NCBI RefSeq assembly: GCF_035989305.1
Contig: NZ_CP108514.1
Span: 2,480,501 to 2,544,500, forward strand
Length of the DNA: 64,000 nucleotides
Direction of reading: 5' to 3'
Source: Streptomyces sp. NBC_01233
GTDB lineage: Bacteria > Actinomycetota > Actinomycetes > Streptomycetales > Streptomycetaceae
Shown here piece by piece: positions 8,317-17,300 of this stretch. Numbering within the stretch: position 1 is the stretch's first letter; each line of letters begins with the position of its first letter. The position numbers and the translations under genes were made by a program. The notes beneath the pieces were generated by a model. The model searched no databases. It was not told the DNA's origin and saw nothing but the letters and a program-made list of their open reading frames with translations.

Positions 8317-10551
8317 TTGGCCAAGACCAGGAAGCGTCCCGGTCATGTACCGCGGCCCCGCCACCCGGTGGCCCCGCGCACCCCCGCAACCCGCTGGCGC
8401 GTGGGATATCTCTTCGTCCACGGGGTGGGCCATCAGAAGCCGGGCGACGCCCTCCAGTGGGGCAGGAACGTTATCGGAACACTCCAGGACGTTCACGGGG
8501 CACAGGCCGTCGCCTGGCGGGATCAACCGCTCTCGGAGACCCGTGCGGACCGGGAGACACGCCACGCCGAGGTCGTGCTCGACATCGGCGGAGCACGACG
8601 AACTGTGCTCTTCGCCGAGGCCTTGTGGTCCAGACGCTTCGCCGAACTGGGAAGGCCCTCCGCCTGGCGGACCCTCGTCTTCGTCCTGTCCGGTCTTCCG
8701 CTTCTCCTCTGGATCATCGGGCCGGACCATCGGGACCTTCGAGCGCTTGCACCTGCCCGCGGCCCTGCCCGCTGGTTCGCCCTCCATCCGGAGACGTACG
8801 CATTGGGCCGGCTCCTCTGGCGCCTTGCGACGCTGGCAGTACTGACCTTGGCCCTTGGATACGGTGTCGCACTCGCGCTCGCCGGATCGACTACCGCCCT
8901 CGTGGGGTCGGCGGTCGTGCTGGCCGGCCTGGCCTGGCTGGCCCGCTCTCGGATGAACCTCCTCTGGCACGTACGCGTCGCCGCTCTCGACGAGGAGCGT
9001 ACGCAGGCCCTGCTGTCGCACCTCCACCGGAAGCTGCACTGGATGGAGGCGCAGTGCGACGAGGTGGTGGTGGTCGCGCACTCTCAGGGCGGGTACCTCA
9101 TGCACCGCGTCCTGTCGCCCACCGCGAACCGGTCCCGTCCGAAGGTCCGGCGCTTCATCGGAGTCGGGTCCGGCCTCAAACCGATCGGCCTGCTCCGCTC
9201 GTTCGACCGCAGCGGCCTCACGACGCTCCTGTGGTCCGGCATCCTCGTGATGCCTGGATGGATCTGGGGTGTCTGGCCCTTGGTCGGGGAGCCGGTGGGC
9301 GGGTGTCTCCGGGCCCTGGTACGCGTGTGCTCTGCTGCGCTTCACACGTCTCTGGTGCCTGCCGCCGTCCTGTCCGATCCCGAAGGGTCCCGCCAGTGGT
9401 GGACGGCTGTCGCGCACGAATCTCTGCGGGCAGTAGCAGGCATCCCTGCTCCGCACCTGGACCTGGCCCACGGCGCCGCCGTCGCCGGATCGCTCAGTCT
9501 TGCCGTTCTCACCGGACGACTGATCCACGCGGCGCTCCTCGCCCGTCCGCCTTACTCCCTATCCCTCGACCACGACCGACGCCGCATCGAGTGGCGCGAG
9601 TACACCAGTCCCCACGACATGGTCGGGCGGATCCTGAGCCCCGGGGTGCCCGAGGATGTCGACCAGCCCTGGATCTCCGGCGCGGGGCATCCGCTCGGAG
9701 ACCACGTCCTCTACTTTCACCCGACCGGCGTTCTGCCTCGGCGGCTGGCGGCGGATCTACTCGCGGATCTCGCTGTCGCCCAGGGAGACGAGTTCGCTCG
9801 GGCGGCGGACGAATGGAAGCGGGCTGCCGGAGGCTTCGACGCAGCCAAACGCCGGCAGGCCTCCCGCCGCCGCGCACTGCACGGCCTGATCCTGGGCACG
9901 GGTGCAGCCGCGGTCATCGCTCCCCTCGTGTTGGTGCAGGCATCAATCGTGCAGGCCCTCCTCCGCGCCTGGTTCCCGTTCGCCGTCTGGCTGCTGCTCC
10001 TGACCGTGCTCTTCACCGGGATCAGCCACCTCAACGCACGCCGCGCCGCACGCACCTTCACATCCCGCCTGACCGGAAAGCTGCAGCGCGCCGCCAAGGC
10101 TTGGCAGGTACGTATCGTCCCCACGGGAGCCCGAGCCGTTCCCGCGCTCGCCGCGGCGACCGGCGGCGTCATCGCCCTCTTCGGCTGTGCACGCTTCTCC
10201 CTGGCGTCCATCCGGCAGGGAGACGCAACCCTCTGGCCTGCCTGGCCCCTGCTGGTGTTCATCGCCGCCGGCCTGCTGCTCATCGCATGTGCCACAGCGG
10301 CCGGTTACCCCGTGCGCAAGCGGTGGTCGGTGCTGCTGGGGTTGATCCTGCTCCTCGCGGCATCCGGTCCCCCGGCCCCCCAGGCGTACGGACTCCCCTG
10401 GGAGCTACGCCCGGAGATGACGCTGGTCGGCTGTCTTGCCGTCTGCCTGCTGAGCACGCTCGCAGGCACCGCTTGGGCTCAGCTCAAAGCCGTCGATCTT
10501 GTGGAGCTCACCGACCGGCCGGATGCCGTCGGGCAGAATCGGACGGGCTGA
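8317..10551 (+). CDS. Alpha/beta-hydrolase (lipase-like) fused to a multi-spanning membrane domain
   Basis: Translation most likely starts at TTG 8317, with GAGGAG (8303-8308) 8 bases upstream, giving 744 residues. Near the N-terminus is YLFVHGVGHQKPGD, an HG-type oxyanion-hole loop. Around residue 256 is VVVVAHSQGGYLM, a GxSxG nucleophile elbow. Hydrophobic segments are spread across the protein (about ten), with two between the HG loop and the elbow and a dense cluster after residue 520. A membrane-embedded esterase or phospholipase is the simplest reading. A candidate acid/His pair cannot be assigned by eye. Membrane-attacking lipases are known effectors of anti-phage systems, and the gene lies 42 bp upstream of the DUF262 gene. 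Confidence 0.8.
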   Translation: MAKTRKRPGHVPRPRHPVAPRTPATRWRVGYLFVHGVGHQKPGDALQWGRNVIGTLQDVHGAQAVAWRDQPLSETRADRETRHAEVVLDIGGARRTVLFAEALWSRRFAELGRPSAWRTLVFVLSGLPLLLWIIGPDHRDLRALAPARGPARWFALHPETYALGRLLWRLATLAVLTLALGYGVALALAGSTTALVGSAVVLAGLAWLARSRMNLLWHVRVAALDEERTQALLSHLHRKLHWMEAQCDEVVVVAHSQGGYLMHRVLSPTANRSRPKVRRFIGVGSGLKPIGLLRSFDRSGLTTLLWSGILVMPGWIWGVWPLVGEPVGGCLRALVRVCSAALHTSLVPAAVLSDPEGSRQWWTAVAHESLRAVAGIPAPHLDLAHGAAVAGSLSLAVLTGRLIHAALLARPPYSLSLDHDRRRIEWREYTSPHDMVGRILSPGVPEDVDQPWISGAGHPLGDHVLYFHPTGVLPRRLAADLLADLAVAQGDEFARAADEWKRAAGGFDAAKRRQASRRRALHGLILGTGAAAVIAPLVLVQASIVQALLRAWFPFAVWLLLLTVLFTGISHLNARRAARTFTSRLTGKLQRAAKAWQVRIVPTGARAVPALAAATGGVIALFGCARFSLASIRQGDATLWPAWPLLVFIAAGLLLIACATAAGYPVRKRWSVLLGLILLLAASGPPAPQAYGLPWELRPEMTLVGCLAVCLLSTLAGTAWAQLKAVDLVELTDRPDAVGQNRTG

Positions 10552-10592
10552 GAGCCAGAACGGTCGGGCGAGGGAACGGGACGCGAGGACAC

Positions 10593-11909
10593 ATGTCGTT
10601 TGAGGACAGCGGTGCCAATCGAGCAGCAGGCGCGAAGGACCAGCTGTCGTTGTACGGACGCTACCTGGATGATCCGTCAGGTGAGGACAGCGGCGGCTTC
10701 CTCGTCGAGGTCGGCGCCGACGGGCGGAGCACGGACGTCGAGCTCGAGCTCCCCGATACGGAGCCCGAGAGCGAATCGGACCACATCAACGCTCCCTACG
10801 ATCCGTCCAAGATCGAGATCCAGACCAGCAATCCCACGATCAACCTTCTGATGTCCCGGCTGATCAACGGCATGATCGACCTCGCCCCGGACTTTCAGAG
10901 GAAGGCCGGCATCTGGTCGGACGAGCAGCAGAGCCGACTGATCGAGTCCCTCCTGCTCCGCATTCCGATCCCGTCCTTCTACGCGGCGGAGCTCGACGAC
11001 AGTTCCTGGGCTCAGGACAGCTCCTGGGCCATCGTCGACGGCATCCAGCGCCTGACGGCCATCGCCCGGTTCATCGCACCCGACGCCCTGGCACAGGTGG
11101 CGGGCATCGATGCGGGACCCCTGCCGCTACGCGGGCTGGAGTACCTGCGTGACGATTTCGAGGGCAAGGGTTACACCGATCTCTCCGGCCGCCTGCAGAT
11201 CCGGCTCAACGAGACGCAGGTCGTCGTTCACGTCATCCGCCCGGGGACTCCGGAAGAGGTCAAGTTCAACATCTTCGCCAGGATCAACACCGGCGGACTG
11301 CCTCTCACCCGACAGGAGATCCGTCACGCTCTCGTTCCCGGGCCGGCCCGTGAACTGCTGTCCTCGCTGGCGGATTCGGCAGAGTTCCGGTCGGCGACCA
11401 GCAACGGCGTGTACAGCGAGCGCATGGCCGACCGGGAGATGGTCCTGCGCTTCCTCGCCTTCCTCATCTCACCGCCCGACACCTTCAGGGCGCAGGACTT
11501 CGACCAGTTCCTGGCGCTCACCATGCGCCAGATCAACCGTCTGCCGGCCGAAGAACGCCAAGCGCATGCCCATGACTTCAAGCGCGCCATGGTGACGGCT
11601 GAGCGGATCTTCGACGGCCACGCCTTCCGCAAGCTGTATCCGGGGCAGGTCCGTCGATCTCCGGTCAACAAGGCCATTTTTGAGTCAGTGTCGGTCAACC
11701 TCGCCCGCCTCCCGGACCAAGATCATTCGACGCTGGTAGCGTCACGCCAACAGGTGGTCGAGGGCTTCCAGCAGCTCATGGCCAACCGGGACTTCGAGCG
11801 TGCTGTGTCCGTCGGAACGGGTGACCGGGCCAAGGTGGTCACCCGGTTCGCCCAGGTCCGTGACCTCTTCCGTACCGTGCTGGAGAGCAACGGGGGCACT
11901 GCGCAGTGA
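10593..11909 (+). CDS. DUF262 domain protein (GmrSD/ParB-like nucleotidase fold)
   Basis: A 438-residue protein starts at ATG 10593. The DUF262 core reads LMSRLINGMIDLAPDFQRK (the conserved DFQR region), then WAIVDGIQRLTAI near residue 149 (the invariant DGxQR motif), then FNIFARINTGG and LTRQEIRHAL. DUF262 is the N-terminal domain of the modified-DNA endonuclease GmrSD, and it also occurs alone in defence loci. No HNH (DUF1524) motif is visible in the C-terminal half, so nuclease activity is not evident. Its last codons overlap the ATPase start by 4 bp (GTGA), implying coupled expression and partnership. Confidence 0.93.
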   Translation: MSFEDSGANRAAGAKDQLSLYGRYLDDPSGEDSGGFLVEVGADGRSTDVELELPDTEPESESDHINAPYDPSKIEIQTSNPTINLLMSRLINGMIDLAPDFQRKAGIWSDEQQSRLIESLLLRIPIPSFYAAELDDSSWAQDSSWAIVDGIQRLTAIARFIAPDALAQVAGIDAGPLPLRGLEYLRDDFEGKGYTDLSGRLQIRLNETQVVVHVIRPGTPEEVKFNIFARINTGGLPLTRQEIRHALVPGPARELLSSLADSAEFRSATSNGVYSERMADREMVLRFLAFLISPPDTFRAQDFDQFLALTMRQINRLPAEERQAHAHDFKRAMVTAERIFDGHAFRKLYPGQVRRSPVNKAIFESVSVNLARLPDQDHSTLVASRQQVVEGFQQLMANRDFERAVSVGTGDRAKVVTRFAQVRDLFRTVLESNGGTAQ

Positions 11910-13063
11910 TCGAGCAACTGTCGCTGACCAACTTCAAGGCGTTCCGGTCCGCGGACATCAGGCTGGCCCCGGTCACTCTGCTCACCGGCCTCAATTCCTC
12001 GGGCAAGAGCACGGTCCTCCAGTCCTTGGCGTTGCTGCGCCAGTCCTACGACTCCGGCACGCTCATGCACACCGACGGAGACTCCAAGAGCCTCGGGGGT
12101 TTCCTCCTCGACGGCGAGCTGGTGGAACTGGGCACCGGGCAGGACCTCCTGCACGAGGACTTCATCCAGGTCGAGTCGGAACCCGACCCGCTGATCGCGG
12201 TCGGGTTCCGCGCCGAGGGACAGATCTTCGCGTGGTCCGCCCGGTACTCGCCGGAACAGGACGTACTTCCCCTCCGGCAGACGGTGCCGTCCGGAGAAGG
12301 GGATCGGGAACGATGGGGTGATCTGCCCCTGTTCTCCCGTCGATTCCAGTACCTGAAGGCCGATCGGATCGTCCCGGCCACCACCTACCCGAGATCCCAT
12401 CACCAGGCGATCGGTCGCGGCTTCCTCGGCGCGCGCGGCGAGCACACCGCCAACTTCCTCAGGCACCATGCCGAGGATGTCGTCCCCGAGGGTCCGCTGC
12501 GCCATCCGAAGGCTGCCGGACACAGGATGCTGGATCAGGTGGTCGCCTGGATGCAGGAGCTCTGCCCCGGTGTGAACCTGGAGGCCGACGAGATCCCAGG
12601 AGTGGACTCGGTTCGCCTCAGCTACGGGTTCGGCGGAACGACCGGGCTGAACTCCACCCGCCGCCGGCGTCCCACGAATGTCGGCTTCGGTCTGACCTAC
12701 GCGCTTCCCATCGTCGTGGCGTGCATGGCCGCGACCACCGGCAGCCTCATCCTCCTGGAGAATCCGGAGGCCCATCTGCACCCGCGTGGCCAGTCCCGTA
12801 TGGCCATGCTCATCGCGACCGCGGCGGCCGCGGGGGCTCAGGTGATCGTCGAGACGCACAGCGACCATGTGCTGGACGGGACCCGGCTCGCGGTCAAGCA
12901 GGGACGGCTGGCGGCCTCGGACACCGCGATCCACTACTTCCGCGGCAACGGTGCCGGCGTACAGATCGTCACCCCCACCATCGCCGAGGACGGCTCGCTC
13001 TCGGAATGGCCCGAAGGATTCTTCGACGAGTCGGACCACACGCTGGACCAGCTGCTGGGCTGA
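11906..13063 (+). CDS. AAA/ABC-type ATPase with DUF3696
   Basis: The 385-residue protein begins IEQLSLTNFKAFRSADIRL and has Walker A GLNSSGKST (residues 28-36), Walker B LILLENPEAHLHPRGQ (Glu near 285), and VIVETHSDHV supplying the switch His. The C-terminal region fits DUF3696. This is the SMC/OLD/RecF-like predicted ATPase class found in many anti-phage loci, where it senses or powers a partner effector. No TOPRIM domain follows, so it is not a complete OLD nuclease. It is coupled to the DUF262 gene and lies 45 bp before the next gene. Confidence 0.93.
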   Translation: MIEQLSLTNFKAFRSADIRLAPVTLLTGLNSSGKSTVLQSLALLRQSYDSGTLMHTDGDSKSLGGFLLDGELVELGTGQDLLHEDFIQVESEPDPLIAVGFRAEGQIFAWSARYSPEQDVLPLRQTVPSGEGDRERWGDLPLFSRRFQYLKADRIVPATTYPRSHHQAIGRGFLGARGEHTANFLRHHAEDVVPEGPLRHPKAAGHRMLDQVVAWMQELCPGVNLEADEIPGVDSVRLSYGFGGTTGLNSTRRRRPTNVGFGLTYALPIVVACMAATTGSLILLENPEAHLHPRGQSRMAMLIATAAAAGAQVIVETHSDHVLDGTRLAVKQGRLAASDTAIHYFRGNGAGVQIVTPTIAEDGSLSEWPEGFFDESDHTLDQLLG

Positions 13064-13107
13064 CCGCGCCGTCGTCGATCCGAGAGCCACGAGGGGGGAG
13101 TACTTCA

Positions 13108-14042
13108 GTGGTGCTCATGTTCTTGAACGAGAAGTCCTGTGTGTCCGACTGCACCCAGGCCGAGGCCGGCAAGGCCATGCGTGACTTCATCGATGTCTGC
13201 AGGGAGGTCTGGCGCGTCCACAACGGGGCGACGCTGGTGAGCGAGGTCAAGTTGGAAGACCTGGAGATCGCTCCTGGCTATTACCTCCAGCAATGGCGCA
13301 ACGAGGCCGGCAACCGCGATGCCTGGCAGTTCATGCGCAGGGTCCTCCAGCGCAAGGCTCCACTGTCCGGGGTACTGCCCAAACCGCCGGAGGACCAGGA
13401 GAGCGAATACCGCCACGAAGGCGACCCGGTCCTCGGGCTGGCCGCAGCCCATCTGATGAACACACTGGCTGTCAGCCTCCCCACCTCTCCCGTCTGGGAG
13501 GCTCCGTGGCTCAAGGTCGACTACGAGCTGCTCGACGAGGATGAGCTGACCGCGTCGAGCGCAGACGTCCGCCATGCCTCCGAGAGCGGGCATGTGCAGG
13601 AGCACGAGCAGTGGATCCGCGACACGGCCGCCTCCGCCGCCGCCACCGGAGCACACTGTGGGAGGAGCGTGAAACCCTCTTTCCATGCCTCCAGTTCGTG
13701 CCGGGCGTGGAAGAGAACCTGCGCGAACTGCCTGGTGTGGCCGTGCCCAACGTGCGAGCCGAGCTGTTTCGCCTCAACGCCGCGGCGGAGGCCTGGACTC
13801 CCGGGGAGTCGGAGCCCGCGTGGGCAGTCAGGGTCGTTCCCGAAAGCGACACGCGCATCAACCAAGGGCTGTGCAACTTCACCGACCTCGACGGCAGCAA
13901 GCAGCTCTTCAGCCTCCACGTCCGGTACCAGCCGCACCAGGGCCGTATCCACCTCCGGCTGATCACGGACGAGGGCAAGATCCGAGTGGGATACATCGGC
14001 CGCAAACGGCTCACGGCCGGCGTGCCGCGCAACGCCCGATAG
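13108..14042 (+). pseudogene. Unrecognised third gene of the DUF262-DUF3696 set, frameshifted
   Basis: GTG 13108 has a GAGGGGGGAG site 7 bases upstream and opens VVLMFLNEKSCVSDC. The frame reads sensibly to about 13640. Thereafter the sensible protein continues in another frame from TLWEERETLFPCLQF to SLHVRYQPHQGRIHLRL and IGRKRLTAGV, ending at 14042. The switch lies in or next to a GCC-rich tract at 13628-13648 and fits one missing base. Joined, the product would be about 310 residues. I do not recognise the family. The broken frame is either a recent mutation, a sequencing error in a GC repeat, or a recoding event; no canonical slippery heptamer is visible. Confidence 0.7.
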
Positions 14043-14368
14043 CCGAGCTGCTCACCGGAGCCGACGGGCCCGGACGGGGCCGCGATCCACCTCACTCTCC
14101 GGCCCGCCACCCTGCCTCGACACGGCATGGCTGACACCCCGGGCGTTCCCTGCCCGTGCGCTCCATCAGGTCCCCGGGGGCCGATGTCGGCGTTCACCGG
14201 GCCGTCCGGTCCTCCCGCAGTCTCCAGACCTCCGCGAGCACCTTCCAGGACAGCCCGATCGGGCAGTGGCCGGAATCAGCCGTCACCGACCGGTACGAGG
14301 AGGGATGTCGGGGGCTGCATATACCGTTGTCGCAGATCATCCACCTGGACGAATCGAAGGAGAACGTC
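14043..14368. other. 326-bp gap before the large helicase gene
   Basis: No convincing coding sequence is present. The helicase frame is open upstream to 14156, but that extension has no ribosome binding site and poor composition. A short AT-rich TATACC occurs near 14320-14330 without a clear -35 partner, so a promoter here is possible but not demonstrated. AAGGAG at 14357-14362 serves the GTG start at 14369. Confidence 0.6.
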
Positions 14369-17300
14369 GTGAGGCCCACGCTGGCCGCCGCGCAGCTGCG
14401 GGGCAGTCTCACCCAGTACCTCACGACGACGTACGCGCTGACGGACGAAGACACCCGACGTGCACTCGAACGGTTCCTGGAGCACCCGGAGACCGGCATG
14501 TTCCGGGGGCCGTACCTCCGGATCAGGACACCGTTCCACAAGGCCGAGGACGGCTGGCGCAAGCATCTGGAGTGGACTCCGGGATTCGTTCCGTACCGGC
14601 ACCAGGCGAAGGCGTTCGAGCGGCTGAGCACCCTGCACGGTCCGGCGCTGCCCACGCTCATCACCACGGGCACGGGATCGGGCAAGACCGAGTCGTTCCT
14701 GATTCCGGCGCTCGACCACTGCCGCCGGGAGAAGGCCCGGGGACGGCGTGGGGTGAAGGCCGTTCTTCTCTATCCGATGAACGCGCTGGCCACCGACCAG
14801 GCGAGCCGCATCGGCGAGTATCTCGCCCAGCCGGAGCTCGCCCAGGTAACGGCCGGCCTGTACATCGGCGACCGCCCCGACACCGACTTCCGCCGGGTGA
14901 TGACCCGGCGCGAGGAGATGCGTCAGTCGCCGCCCGACCTGCTCATCACCAACTACAAGATGCTGGACCTCCTGCTGCAGCGGAGCGAGGACCGGGCCTT
15001 GTGGGAGGACGCCCTCGTCCAGTACGTGGTGCTCGACGAGTTCCACACGTACGACGGGGCCCAGGGCACCGATGTGGCGATGCTGCTGCGCAGGCTGGCG
15101 ATGACGACGGGCCAGAGCGAGCCGGGACGTCCGCTGGGTGGGATCTGCCCGGTGGCGACTTCGGCGACGCTCGGCGAACCCGGTCCTGCGGCCTCGTCCG
15201 GGGGGATCCTGGAGGTGGCCTCGCAGGTCTTCGGGATGCCGTTCCCCGCGGACGCACTGGTCGGTGAGGAACGGCTGCCGGCCGAGCAGTTCACCGGCCC
15301 GGTGAACTACGCCCTGCCGGAACCGCCCTCGCCCGAAGAGATCATCGCGTGCTCCGGCGGTTCCGACGTGGTGGCTCGGCCGGACAATCTGGATCTCAAC
15401 GCTCTGGCAGCCAGGCTGCTGGGGCAGCACGGGCTGACGGCGTTCGAGATCGGCCGTCTGCTCAAGCAGCATGACTTCACCCAGGGTGTGCTCTCGCTTC
15501 TGGACGGCGAACCCCTGAGTGAATGGGAGCTCCGGGACCGCCTCGGCCGCTTCGGCTATGCCTGGGGGCGAGCCGCGCGTGAGAACCCACGGCTCGCCCT
15601 GTCGGCGCTCGCACGCTTCGTGGCCCTCCTGTCCGCCGCGCGTGATCCCGACTCGGACGAGCAGCGGCCCCGGCCCCTGCTCCATGTGGAGTCACATCTG
15701 TGGGTGCGTCCGGTGGGCCGGATCGTCCGCGGAGTGGGCCCCGGCAGGCCGGAATTCCACTGGTACGAGGATGACCGCGCGCGTCGAGCCGCCCTGGCGA
15801 CCGCACCCCCGGACGGCACTGCCGAGGAAGCCGAACACGCATCGGGCAGCCGCCCTGCGTCCGGCTCCCTGCGCGCGCAGCCCGCGGTCGGTGCGGACAC
15901 GACGATGCGCGAGGCCGCGATACGGCTGCCCGCCGCCTACTGCCGCAACTGCGGACGCTCCGGCTGGGCCGCGATCTCCCCCGAGGCCGACCCCCAGCAG
16001 CTGGTGATGGCCCACGACAAGATCTGGCGCGCCAGCGTCGGCCGTGACAAGCGTCGCATCAGATACTTCATCGCGGCCACCGAATCGGAGAGGGCGGAGG
16101 CCCTGGCCGCTCTGGACTCGGCTGCTCCGACCACCTCGGGTGGCAGCCCGATCCCCGCGCTGGTGCTCGACGGAGCCCAAGGTGTGTACCGGCTGCCCGT
16201 ACCGGAGGATGCCGGCAGCCTGCAGGACGCCTGGTTCGTCTTCGCCGTCACCGACAAGAAGTCGGCGGACAAGGCAGCCCTCGACCAGCGCTGCCCCGTC
16301 TGCGGCGCCGACAACGCGATGCGCTTCCTCGGCACCCGACTTGCCGCCCTGGCCTCGGCGACCGTCACGCAGCTGTTCACGGGGGGAGAAGTCGCCCTCG
16401 TACCGGAGGAGCGCAAAACGCTCCTGTTCAACGACTCGACGCAGGATGCCGCGCACCGGGCGGGGTACGTGGCGAATCGCTCGTTCACCTTCTCCCTGCG
16501 TTCGCTCCTCACCCACAACCTCGAGGAGTCGGGGCAGCCGCTCGCCCTCAACGACCTCATCGCCAACGTGCTGGAGTCCGTGGACGATCCGGAGGCTCTC
16601 GCGGCGGTCGTGCCACCCGATCTGCACGACGAGCCCGGCGTGGACCGGCTGTTGTCCGGGCGCGGCAAGGGTGACGTGCGAACCTGGAAACTGATCGGGG
16701 AGCGGCTCGCCTTCTCCACCGTCATGGAGTTCGGGCTGCGCTCCCGCCAGGGGCGGACCCTGGAACTGACCCGCACGGCCGCTGCCGAAGTCGCGATCGA
16801 GAACCAGCACCGCATCACGATGCTCGCGCGCGACGTGCACCTGACCCTGCCCGGCCAACTGATCGTCGGGGAGGGACTGCCGACCGCGGAGCGTTACCTT
16901 GCCTTTGTCCGCGGACTGCTGGAGCGGGTCCGGCTGCGCGGTGGAGTCCGACACCGCTGGCTGGAGCCTTGGATGAAGGACTCGGGGGTGGCCCGGTTCA
17001 AGATCTGGGGCGGCCGGCCCGATGGGATGCCGGCCTTCCCCGATGGTGTGGCCGCCCCGCGCTTCCTGCTGGACAACCCGAAGGACAGGTCGGACTTCGA
17101 CGCTGCCGCCGCCCGCTCCGGCTGGTACCAGGACTGGACCCAGCGCTGTCTCGGGCTCGATGCGGCCGGCGCCGCCGAGTACCTCCGCCGTCTGCTGCCC
17201 ACTCTCGCCGAGGAAGGCCTGCTCGCGGTGCGCACGGCACAGGACCGGGCGACACGGGTGTACGGGCTGCAGCCGGGCCACATCCACGTGTGGCTCCTGG

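Noticed and set aside
10593..11909. Full GmrSD restriction enzyme
   Set aside because: No DUF1524/HNH motif follows the DUF262 core.
13620..13660. Programmed ribosomal frameshift
   Set aside because: No canonical slippery heptamer or clear downstream structure was seen; mutation or sequencing error is simpler.
14156..14368. Upstream extension of the giant helicase frame
   Set aside because: It lacks a ribosome binding site and domain-like sequence, while GTG 14369 has AAGGAG at proper distance.
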